Below are positions 1-6,035 of a DNA stretch of 19,159 bases, one piece after another. The stretch covers positions 1 to 19,159 of the forward strand of contig ONPY01000042.1 of NCBI GenBank assembly GCA_900319835.1, written 5' to 3'. The notes under the pieces were generated by a model. The model ran no database searches. It saw only the letters and a list, made by a program, of their open reading frames with translations, and had not been told where the DNA came from. The position numbers and the translations under genes were made by a program. The first letter of the stretch is position 1. Each line of letters begins with the position of its first letter. This DNA comes from an uncultured Eubacteriales bacterium. GTDB lineage: Bacteria > Bacillota_A > Clostridia > Oscillospirales > Oscillospiraceae.

Positions 1-11
1 TTACTGCCCAT
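1..11 (-). CDS. Start of a leftward gene, cut by the window edge
   Basis: Only the first few codons are inside the window. The reverse strand has an AAAGGA ribosome binding site (21-26), a 9-base gap and an ATG at 11-9, followed by GGC AGT. It lies just downstream of the terminator of the neighbouring leftward gene, as expected for a new transcription unit. The product cannot be identified. The alternative is a chance ATG after a purine-rich stretch. Confidence 0.4.
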
Positions 12-43
12 GTTCTCACGTCCTTTCTGTTTCTATTCTACAA

Positions 44-86
44 CAAAAAAATGAAAGTAGGCACTTTTTCAAGTGTCTACTTTCAT
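44..86 (-). terminator. Rho-independent terminator for the CoiA-like gene
   Basis: An inverted repeat at 51-66 and 71-86 (10 pairs, one G-T wobble, 5 more pairs, 4-base loop) is followed on the reverse strand by a run of seven T (50-44). It lies about 60 bases past the stop of the leftward gene at 147 and has the classic shape of an intrinsic terminator in that direction. The forward direction has no T-run. Confidence 0.8.
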
Positions 87-146
87 CTTACCAAGTGCAT
101 GCTGAAATTGGCAGGGTGGGTTTTCATTCAACAACAGGTGCTAAAG

Positions 147-1085
147 CTAAGGTTCACTTTGATTCATTTCATGTTCAATCTTTCGTACTGCATATGAATG
201 AATAACAAGAAAATCGTCAGGATGTTTTATCACATAGGGTGTTTTTATATGTAAAGGCCAAATGGGATTTACTTGAAGAGGGAAATCTGTCAGCCGGTAG
301 TGGAGCGATAAGAAAAACTTTGCAGCCTCTTGATCTAATGATGCGGCTTCAATTTCATAGAGGCGCCAAGTAGTCCAACTTGAATGCGTTTCTTGCAGCA
401 GCGAGAGTGATATGCTTGAGTAGCGACTATAAAGCAGCCTTGTTGTCAATAGGTAATACTTCTTTTGTACAAGGGCATCAGAATCTGTGGTCAACATTTT
501 GCCATTCTGTGCGTCAAACAAACAGCCCTCTCGACTTACCCCCTTAACTATTCTCGGCCAATATATTACCAGTTGATCTGAAGAAATCACTTCGTATGTT
601 TCAAAAGGAATGCTACCAATAGGCAAAAATGTAATGACGCTATTGTTAAATCGCTCAAAAGAGTAGGTAAAATGAATTGTATCAGAGGCTTTGACTGTAA
701 CGCTGTTTACCTTCGCGTTTAACAAAATGTCTTGCGGAACATAAAGAAAACCCAGTTCCAATCGGAACGTGTTTCCCTCGCAAATCAGCCTAATTGGCAA
801 CTCGTGCTCGCCGGCTTTATAAGCTGGGGAATACAGCGGGCCAAAAGTTCTCTCTGGACAGTTTTTACTTTCTTCAAATGCACTATGCCGAAAGTGTCTG
901 ACTCTCTCATAACTATCTGTTAGAGTCACATATTGACCGCACAGCTCACACATGAAAAGGCCACTATGTGCAGAGACGGTTCCACCTGGATGAAGCTTAG
1001 CAGCTTCTTCCGCTGAAACTCGAATCCAGCCATGTTCAGACCACATGCAAACATGATTTAAAGCTGCCACATTTTCACCCCACAA
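147..1085 (-). CDS. Hypothetical protein with CoiA-like N-terminal zinc finger
   Basis: I do not recognise a full-length family. Near the N-terminus is a Cys-x2-Cys pair (C46, C49), then an HFRH motif (H64-H67) and C76. This resembles the N-terminal zinc-binding part of competence protein CoiA and its relatives, where a C-x2-C precedes an HFxH. The CoiA nuclease core is not obvious; the remaining 230 residues are a mixed, beta-rich sequence without membrane segments. The start is unclear. TTG at 1085 is the first codon after an in-frame stop, GTG at 1070 has a GGGGTG just upstream, and ATG at 1046 lacks a ribosome site. It has its own promoter (1138-1166) and terminator (44-86), so it is a single-gene unit. 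It sits inside the mobile element and is visibly AT-richer than the host genes further right, so it is probably cargo. CoiA-like function is a weak inference. Confidence 0.7.
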   Translation of the reverse strand: MWGENVAALNHVCMWSEHGWIRVSAEEAAKLHPGGTVSAHSGLFMCELCGQYVTLTDSYERVRHFRHSAFEESKNCPERTFGPLYSPAYKAGEHELPIRLICEGNTFRLELGFLYVPQDILLNAKVNSVTVKASDTIHFTYSFERFNNSVITFLPIGSIPFETYEVISSDQLVIYWPRIVKGVSREGCLFDAQNGKMLTTDSDALVQKKYYLLTTRLLYSRYSSISLSLLQETHSSWTTWRLYEIEAASLDQEAAKFFLSLHYRLTDFPLQVNPIWPLHIKTPYVIKHPDDFLVIHSYAVRKIEHEMNQSEP

Positions 1086-1137
1086 ACATTTCTGTCAAAA
1101 GCTAATGCTATCGTAATATTTCCGGCTTTTTGTGTAA

Positions 1138-1166
1138 ATTATACCATAGTTCTCTCAATATTAACA
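1138..1166 (-). promoter_or_regulatory. Promoter of the CoiA-like gene
   Basis: The reverse strand reads TGG-TATAAT (extended -10, 1138-1146). A TGTTAA -35-like hexamer lies at 1161-1166, 17 bases from the -10. Transcription would start near 1131, about 45 bases before the earliest possible start codon of the leftward gene. Confidence 0.6.
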
Positions 1167-1618
1167 GACCGAGCCGTTTCTTTTAGCAAGTCGAAGGCTT
1201 TTTGTGACAGCAACTCTTGTAATCCGCTCTTACATTGAATAATCCTAATGGCACACTTCTCTATACGGGTCAGCTTCGGCTGGCCCGTTTGTATGTTATT
1301 GGGGCTGATAAGCATTTTTCTTTTGATTAGGAAATCAAAACTGTGACTGCCGCAGGCAGGAACCGCGGCGAAAGGCGCAGAGTGATTCGAGGGATTGGGG
1401 AGCGAAATCCCCAACAAGTGCCGGAGGACACAAATTCATTTTTGACAGACGAGGCGAAACTTGCTCTTGGCAAGTCTTGCTCTCGGAACGAACAGGCAAA
1501 AACGAATAAGTGTAGTACAAGGCGAATTCTGCTCTCAAATTGTTTGCAGTCATAATCCATTTTCTTTTTGAAAAGCTCGCCTTCGTCTGTATGATTTTTG
1601 AAATAATAAATTTTCTAT
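1167..1618. other. Gene-free, structured region inside the mobile element
   Basis: No reading frame here has a convincing start, ribosome site or recognisable product. The region carries several short perfect hairpins. They are a UUCG-loop stem at 1265-1288, CTGCC/GGCAG near 1347-1358, TTGGGGA/TCCCCAA at 1395-1414 with a GCGAAA loop, and ACTTGC/GCAAGT at 1459-1475. The density of stems suggests a structured RNA, a decayed gene edge or an element-specific control region. From memory, similar GC-rich strings occur in other clostridial mobile elements, but I cannot confirm this here. Confidence 0.4.
1265..1290 (+). terminator. UUCG-tetraloop hairpin with short T-run
   Basis: A 10-pair stem (one T-G wobble) closes on a TTCG loop at 1275-1278 and is followed by GTTTG on the forward strand. 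UUCG-capped stems are common in terminators, but no forward gene ends just upstream. It may instead be part of a structured RNA or the end of a lost gene. Confidence 0.4.
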
Positions 1619-1934
1619 GTCATAAAAATGCTTTGCCCGCTGCCTCGAATAATGGAGGCAGCTATTTTGTTCCTTTAGCAAGTGGAAAAATGCTTTTTAG
1701 AGGGTTGTAAAAATGAAGGTCTCAATGCCTCGTAAATAGAGGGGAAAAATCTTCAGAAAAAGTGGGTCAAATCTCAAAAAAGTGTGGAATAGGGTAGTGA
1801 ATGGTTCTTTCAAAAAACTGCCGCGGTGTCATAAAATCGCAGTTCTCGCTGCCTAGTAAGTAGAGGGAAAAATAAAAAATAAGCCCGCAGGTTGTATAAA
1901 CGCCTTTCTCGCTGCCTAGCAAGTGAAGGGAATG
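1619..1934 (+). repeat. Degenerate dispersed repeat, about four copies plus a fragment
   Basis: A unit of about 45-48 bases recurs at about 1619-1662, 1703-1750, 1825-1872 and 1890-1934, with a shorter match at 1673-1697. Each copy starts with a GTcaTAAAA-like string, then tCtCgCTGCCTmG, an A/T-rich spacer and GAGG(G)AAaAAT. The CCTC and GAGG parts can pair, so each copy is a small hairpin, perfect in the first copy and worn down in later ones. Copies lie all in the same direction with uneven spacing (about 65 to 120 bases), directly upstream of the small accessory gene and the recombinase. Spacing and protein-independent structure rule out a CRISPR array. Possible roles are a protein binding array, attenuator hairpins, or old tandem duplication. 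Confidence 0.6.
1639..1671 (+). terminator. Perfect hairpin of the first repeat copy
   Basis: GCTGCCTC (1639-1646) and GAGGCAGC (1655-1662) form a perfect 8-pair stem with an 8-base loop, followed by TATTTTGTTCC. This looks like a weak forward terminator. It may protect the recombinase region from readthrough. Confidence 0.4.
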
Positions 1935-1943
1935 CTTCCGTAT

Positions 1944-1982
1944 ATGAAAAAGAAAAACTTGGAAAACTATCATGGGAGGTGA
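1944..1982 (+). CDS. Possible 12-codon leader peptide
   Basis: An ATG at 1944 opens a short Lys/Asn-rich frame (MKKKNLENYHGR) whose TGA stop at 1980-1982 touches the GGGAGG ribosome site of the next gene. Such an arrangement can couple translation of the next gene to the leader. There is no clear ribosome site for the ATG itself, so it may be chance. Confidence 0.25.
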   Translation: MKKKNLENYHGR

Positions 1983-1987
1983 GCCAG

Positions 1988-2239
1988 CTGAAAATCGAAA
2001 TCATGGAACAGAAAAAGCAGGTTTGTATCTGGCTTACCAGAGAAGAATCCGCTGATGAAGCTACTCAGAAGGAAATAATGCAGCTGCTTGAGCCGTATCG
2101 GGAGAAGCAATACTTTTTCGCAATTTACCGTTCCGGCACACAGAATCTCACAGAAATGACCAGCGCTCTGTTGATTTACAACATAAAGCGTTCAGCAGAG
2201 CGAGAGGTTCTAAAGGAAAAGGCGGCTCAAGAATATTAA
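1988..2239 (+). CDS. Small mobile-element accessory protein, function unknown
   Basis: An 83-residue charged, soluble protein. The chosen start is CTG at 1988, because GGGAGG at 1974-1979 sits 8 bases before it. The next in-frame ATG (2003) is 23 bases from the ribosome site, and codons upstream of 1979 fall inside the degenerate repeat. The core reads VCIWLTREES, then a helical stretch and FFAIYRSGTQNL. I recall similar small 'VWLT...E' proteins next to serine recombinases in clostridial integrative elements, but their role is unknown to me. It stands 95 bases before the recombinase start, and the recombinase promoter overlaps the gap, so the two may be expressed separately. It could be a recombination directionality factor or a regulator, which is only a guess from position. 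Confidence 0.6.
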   Translation: MKIEIMEQKKQVCIWLTREESADEATQKEIMQLLEPYREKQYFFAIYRSGTQNLTEMTSALLIYNIKRSAEREVLKEKAAQEY

Positions 2240-2270
2240 GAAAGGTGTTTTGGAAAACACAGCTCTCTTG

Positions 2271-2299
2271 TTGCTTTTCCTGTTTACATATGCTACAAT
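2271..2299 (+). promoter_or_regulatory. Recombinase promoter
   Basis: TTGCTT (2271-2276), a 17-base spacer and TACAAT (2294-2299) match a vegetative sigma-A promoter. Transcription would begin near 2306. This rules out the upstream ATG codons at 2245 and 2290 as starts of the recombinase and supports the TTG at 2335. Confidence 0.7.
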
Positions 2300-2334
2300 G
2301 TCGACATGAAATATCCGAAAAGGTGGTTGCAAAA

Positions 2335-4566
2335 TTGATAGAGAGATTTGATATCGCCGGATACTGCCGAATTTCTGTAGACGAAGAGTTAGACCGTGAT
2401 AATACCTCGATTGAGAACCAGAAGGCAATCATTGAGGATTTCGTCAAAGAGAGATTCCCCGACAGCAGCTTGACCTTCTTTGAAGACCGCGACCGCTCCG
2501 GTTACACCTTTGAGCAGCGGGAAGGTTATCAGAAAATGCGCAAGGGGCTGCTGAACCACACATATGACATTCTGGTAGTCAAGGACTTCTCCCGTTTCTC
2601 CCGCCGCAACAGCCGCGGCCTGGTGGAGCTGGAGGACCTGCGCGACGCCGGGGTGCGCATTATTTCCATCGGGGACGGGATCGACTTCCCCAATGATGAC
2701 GACTGGCTGAAGATCCAGTTCCAGTTTCTGATCAACGAGATGCCGGTCACAGATGCCTCCAAAAAAGTGCGCGCTGTGGTCAAGCGTCGTCAGAAGGACG
2801 GCAAGTGGATCTGTGCCGCGCCTTACGGGTACATCATCAATCGACATCAAGAATTTGAAGTTGTTCCTACAGAAGCGGATGTGGTGCGCAAGATTTTTCA
2901 ATTATATACCGACGGCTGGGGATATAAGCGGATCGCAAATTACTTGACCGATGAAGGGATCCCTACGCCCCGCATGTCAGAGCGGGAACGCAAGGAAGCG
3001 GAAGGTATGGACTATCACCGCGAGGTAAAGACAACATGGTCCACTGCGACGATCCAAGGCATTTTGGAAAACGATTTTTACATTGGCACCATGCGCTCCG
3101 GCAAATACACACGGAAGAAGATCAATGGCGAAGATGTGAAGCTGGATGAAAGCGAGCACATTGTAATCGAGAACCACCACCAGGCGATCATCAAATACCA
3201 GGAGTTTGCAACGGTAAAGGCTTTGATGGAAAGCCGCACCACAAACAACTACCGAGGACAGAAAAAATACGACAACGTGTATTCCGGCTTCCTGGTTTGC
3301 GGCGATTGCGGGAGCCCTATGTTTGCCATGAGCCGCTCAGACTTGAAGGATGCCTACCGCTGCGGCCTGTATCATCGCCGCGGCCTGAAAGCCTGCACCA
3401 GCCATCACATCCGGGTGGAAAAGCTGGATGAGATGATCAAGCACTACGTCCAGATCGTCAAGGACAACTCCGAGCAAATGTTGGCTCAGCTCAACGCCAA
3501 TATTTCCGAGGAAGAAGAGGATGTGCAGGAAACGGAACGGAGCGCCGCCAATTTGGAAGAAGTCCTCTCTGAACTTCAGGAGGAATTGAAGGCTACCAAA
3601 CGGCAGCGTATCCGCGACATTGTGAAGCATCCGGAGCAGGAAGAACTGCTGGAAGAAACCTATAACGAGCTTGAAGAAGACCTCGCTCAACGCATTGCGG
3701 GGCTGCAGAACCAAATCGAGTTGACCCTTGACAGGCGGAATACGATCATCCGGATCAACAGAGTAGCAAAAACCGCGCTGGAAGCCTTTGATGACATTCT
3801 GACCAAGGACAAGTTGGAAAAGAACGACCTGCTGCTGATCATTGAGAAGATCAAAGTCTATGAGGGCGGGATTGATATTCAGCTGAAGTCCGATATTGAT
3901 GGGCTTCTCCGCTGCGGCATGCTGCCGGAAGAGGCAAAAGAGCCAGAAACGTCAGAAAAGAGCGCCGAGGCCGTAGCCCCCTATCCTTGTTCCCGCCGCA
4001 GCGATTCCAATGCGGGAACTTTTAATTCTGGCACGAAAGATAGCTTAAATGTCACAATCGTCCAGGAAACTGAGAAGCGTCCGGACAAGGTTTTTCGTGC
4101 CAATGTTATCTGTGACGGTGACCCGCTGGAGATTTTCACGGATAAGGACGGGGAGCTGATTTTCAAGAAGTACTCCCCGCTGGGGGAGCTGGGGGATTTC
4201 GCGGCGCAGATCTGCGACAGTCTCCGCAAGTCCACAGACGGCATCGCCGCCGTATGTGACCGGGACTCGGTGATCGCCATTGCCGGCGGCGCAAAGCGGG
4301 AGCTGCTGGACAAGCCCATCAGCAGTCAGCTCGGCGAGCTGATGGAGGAGCGCTCCGTCTACCGCAGAAACGGCAGCTCCCTGCTGCCGGTGTCCTCCGC
4401 CGAGGAACGCTACGCCGTCTCCGTGGCGGCGCCGGTGTTGTCCGCCGGGGACGTGCTGGGCTGCGTGCTCTTTGTTGCGGAACGGGACGCACCCCCCGCC
4501 GGGGAGGTGGAGGTCAAGCTGGCACAGACCGTGGCCTGCTTCCTCGGCAAACAGATGGAGGGATAA
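2335..4566 (+). CDS. Large serine recombinase fused in frame to the C-terminal part of SpoVT
   Basis: A site-specific DNA recombinase that integrates and excises its element. The start is TTG at 2335, with AAAAGGTGG at 2318-2326 and an 8-base gap, downstream of the promoter at 2271-2299. The fused protein has 743 residues. Residues 8-14 (AGYCRIS) hold the nucleophile Ser14. Residues 84-90 (DFSRFSR) are the arginine-bearing active-site motif of serine recombinases. A 'recombinase' domain with PYGY follows (about 160-290), then a zinc ribbon (C322, C325, C343, C354) and a coiled coil (about 375-465). These are the usual parts of the large serine integrase/TnpX class. The recombinase has no stop of its own. 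From residue 595 (GDPLEIF) to the end the protein matches SpoVT from about residue 31 on, 149 residues against 148 in B. subtilis SpoVT. The recombinase part has even, AT-richer codon use, and the tail is GC-rich like the host. Whether the fusion protein is active is unknown. In the excised circle the recombinase would end differently. Confidence 0.9.
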   Translation: MIERFDIAGYCRISVDEELDRDNTSIENQKAIIEDFVKERFPDSSLTFFEDRDRSGYTFEQREGYQKMRKGLLNHTYDILVVKDFSRFSRRNSRGLVELEDLRDAGVRIISIGDGIDFPNDDDWLKIQFQFLINEMPVTDASKKVRAVVKRRQKDGKWICAAPYGYIINRHQEFEVVPTEADVVRKIFQLYTDGWGYKRIANYLTDEGIPTPRMSERERKEAEGMDYHREVKTTWSTATIQGILENDFYIGTMRSGKYTRKKINGEDVKLDESEHIVIENHHQAIIKYQEFATVKALMESRTTNNYRGQKKYDNVYSGFLVCGDCGSPMFAMSRSDLKDAYRCGLYHRRGLKACTSHHIRVEKLDEMIKHYVQIVKDNSEQMLAQLNANISEEEEDVQETERSAANLEEVLSELQEELKATKRQRIRDIVKHPEQEELLEETYNELEEDLAQRIAGLQNQIELTLDRRNTIIRINRVAKTALEAFDDILTKDKLEKNDLLLIIEKIKVYEGGIDIQLKSDIDGLLRCGMLPEEAKEPETSEKSAEAVAPYPCSRRSDSNAGTFNSGTKDSLNVTIVQETEKRPDKVFRANVICDGDPLEIFTDKDGELIFKKYSPLGELGDFAAQICDSLRKSTDGIAAVCDRDSVIAIAGGAKRELLDKPISSQLGELMEERSVYRRNGSSLLPVSSAEERYAVSVAAPVLSAGDVLGCVLFVAERDAPPAGEVEVKLAQTVACFLGKQMEG
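4108..4122 (+). other. Probable right attachment junction (attR) of the mobile element
   Basis: Upstream of this point the frame encodes the recombinase tail. Downstream it encodes SpoVT. The element side reads ATC TGT GAC GGT GAC. The intact SpoVT family has Ile-x-Glu-Gly-Asp at the same place (in B. subtilis RIREGDP), so ATC..GA.GGTGAC could be the shared core between attP and attB. The exact crossover bases cannot be set without the left end or an uninterrupted spoVT. Base composition rises at the same point. Confidence 0.6.
4117..4566 (+). pseudogene. spoVT: spoVT 3' part, cut off from its 5' end by the mobile element
   Basis: SpoVT is an AbrB-type transcription factor of the forespore that tunes SigG genes. 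It has an N-terminal swapped-hairpin DNA-binding domain (about 50 residues) and a C-terminal GAF-like domain. Here the sequence starts at GDPLEIF, the middle of the AbrB domain, continues with the conserved FKKYSP and GELGDFA, and runs through the whole GAF domain to GKQMEG. The first 30 or so residues, including the conserved VRRIDDLGR-type start, are missing and are not found elsewhere in the window. They should lie at the left end of the element, outside the view. There is no frameshift or stop in the remaining part, so precise excision could restore a full gene. As it stands it can be made only as the tail of the recombinase. The GAF domain could still fold, but DNA binding should be lost. 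Confidence 0.88.
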
Positions 4567-4571
4567 CGCAC

Positions 4572-4600
4572 GATCCCCGGGACCTGAAGTCCCGGGGGTC
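4572..4600. terminator. GC-rich hairpin between convergent genes
   Basis: A 12-pair stem (one T-G wobble) around CCCCGGGAC / GTCCCGGGG with a 5-base loop lies in the 41 bases between the converging spoVT part and the YfcC carrier gene. Neither side has a good T-run, so termination may be partial or depend on other factors. Confidence 0.55.
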
Positions 4601-4607
4601 GACATTT

Positions 4608-6008
4608 TCAGTAGCCCACCGCCAGGCCGAAGAGCAGCAGTCCCGCGGTCAGCAGCAGGTTGAGCGCCTGGAAGGGGCCGGAGTAGCGCGCCCACTTGCC
4701 GTAGCTCACATCTGCCAGGCCAAGCGAGATGAGCAGCACGGGATTTGTGGGATAGAACACATTGCTGAACCCGTCCCCAAAAGCGAAGGCCAGGATGCAC
4801 AACTGCGGCGACACACCGAAAATCTGTGCCAGGGGCACGATCAGCGGGATCAGCAGAAAAGCTTTGGCTGAGCCGGAGGGGATGAAGAAGTTCATGCCCA
4901 GACAGATCAGATAGATGAACAGTACCAGGCCCGCCCGGGACATGCCGCCCGCGGCGCCCACCGCGGCGTGGAGCAGGGCGTCCAGAATGTGCCCCTCCAC
5001 CATCGTGTAGCGGATGGAGGAGGCCATCAGGATCATCAGTACCGAGGGTGAGACTGCCTTGACGCCCTGCAGGAAGCTGCGGCCCAGCGTGCGCCCGCCC
5101 ATACCGGCGGCAAGCACGGCCGAGATCCCGGCGGCGAGGAAGGTTAGCGCTACGATGATCATCGTCAGATCCCGCAGCGCGGGGATCAGCCCGGAGCAGA
5201 GCACCAGCGCGATCCCGGCGCCCAGAATGCCGGCAAAGAGTCGCAGGGCGCGGTCCATTTCGCGGTTGGACATATGCGTCTCCGCCACATTTCCAGCCGG
5301 AGTCGGGGGCGCATGCCGCTTTTCATGCAGATACACAAAAGCAAACAGGAGCAGATAAATCAGCACGAAGGAAACCAGGCGCAGCCAGAGACCGCTGAAC
5401 ATGGGCAGCCCCGCCAGAGTCTGGGCTACGCCGATGGTGAAGGGATTTGCCACGCCGGCGGCAAAGCCGCAGCCCGCAGCCAGCAGGCTCATGGCAAGGC
5501 CGGTCTCCGGCCCCCAGCCCAGGCTCAGCGCCAGGGCCACCACGATGGGCACCAAAGGGACGACCTCCTCAAAGGAGCCCACCAGCGATCCCATGGCCAT
5601 GAAGAAGGCGATCAGCACCGCCATCAGCCGGTAGCGCACCGCCCCATAGCGGCTCGTCAGCCGCTCCAGCATATAGCGCATCAAGCCGCTCTCCCCAAGG
5701 GCGTTGAACACGCCGCCGATCACCAGCAGGAAGACAATCACCGCGATGAGCGCCCCAGAGCCCTCCGCCCCCAGCACCAACAGCGGCGAGAGCAGCCACT
5801 TCCAGAAGGGCAGACCGCCCGGCACCGCGCGATAACCGCCGGCGGTGTCCACCACGGTGTGTCCCGCGGCGTCGGTCACCCGGGCGTATTCCCCGCCGGG
5901 CACCACCAGCGTCAGCACATAGACCGCGACCATCAGGGCGAAGATCACGGCAATGGCCGCGGCAAAGCTCTTTGCGCTGATGTTCAGGCCCTTCTCCTCT
6001 CTCGGCAT
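4608..6008 (-). CDS. YfcC-family membrane carrier
   Basis: A 466-residue inner membrane protein with about 12 hydrophobic segments. It begins with the pattern of the YfcC/DcuC-like carriers: a TM segment ending in a VVPGGEYAR-type string, then a long loop and repeated small-residue-rich helices (GGVFNALGESG, GSFEEVVPLVP, CGFAAGVANPFT). Known relatives are annotated as C4-dicarboxylate or basic amino acid carriers, and substrates are mostly unproven. The start at 6008 has AAGGGGAG 8 bases upstream. It follows the ornithine cyclodeaminase-like gene by 27 bases, clearly in one transcript. That pairing suggests transport of ornithine, arginine or a related amino acid or its product, by inference. 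Confidence 0.85.
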   Translation of the reverse strand: MPREEKGLNISAKSFAAAIAVIFALMVAVYVLTLVVPGGEYARVTDAAGHTVVDTAGGYRAVPGGLPFWKWLLSPLLVLGAEGSGALIAVIVFLLVIGGVFNALGESGLMRYMLERLTSRYGAVRYRLMAVLIAFFMAMGSLVGSFEEVVPLVPIVVALALSLGWGPETGLAMSLLAAGCGFAAGVANPFTIGVAQTLAGLPMFSGLWLRLVSFVLIYLLLFAFVYLHEKRHAPPTPAGNVAETHMSNREMDRALRLFAGILGAGIALVLCSGLIPALRDLTMIIVALTFLAAGISAVLAAGMGGRTLGRSFLQGVKAVSPSVLMILMASSIRYTMVEGHILDALLHAAVGAAGGMSRAGLVLFIYLICLGMNFFIPSGSAKAFLLIPLIVPLAQIFGVSPQLCILAFAFGDGFSNVFYPTNPVLLISLGLADVSYGKWARYSGPFQALNLLLTAGLLLFGLAVGY

Positions 6009-6035
6009 AAGGCTCTCCCCTTTCGCTGTATTGGC

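Noticed and set aside
1..1560. The left half of spoVT within this window
   Set aside because: No frame in 1-2334 encodes the conserved SpoVT N-terminus, and no copy of the junction sequence was seen there. The left element end must lie outside the window.
1619..1934. Possible CRISPR array
   Set aside because: The copies are imperfect, spaced unevenly (about 65 to 120 bases), few, and have no cas genes nearby.
2245..2334. Upstream ATG codons as start of the recombinase
   Set aside because: They lie before or inside the promoter boxes at 2271-2299, and the extra N-terminal residues are not typical for the family. The TTG at 2335 has a good ribosome site.
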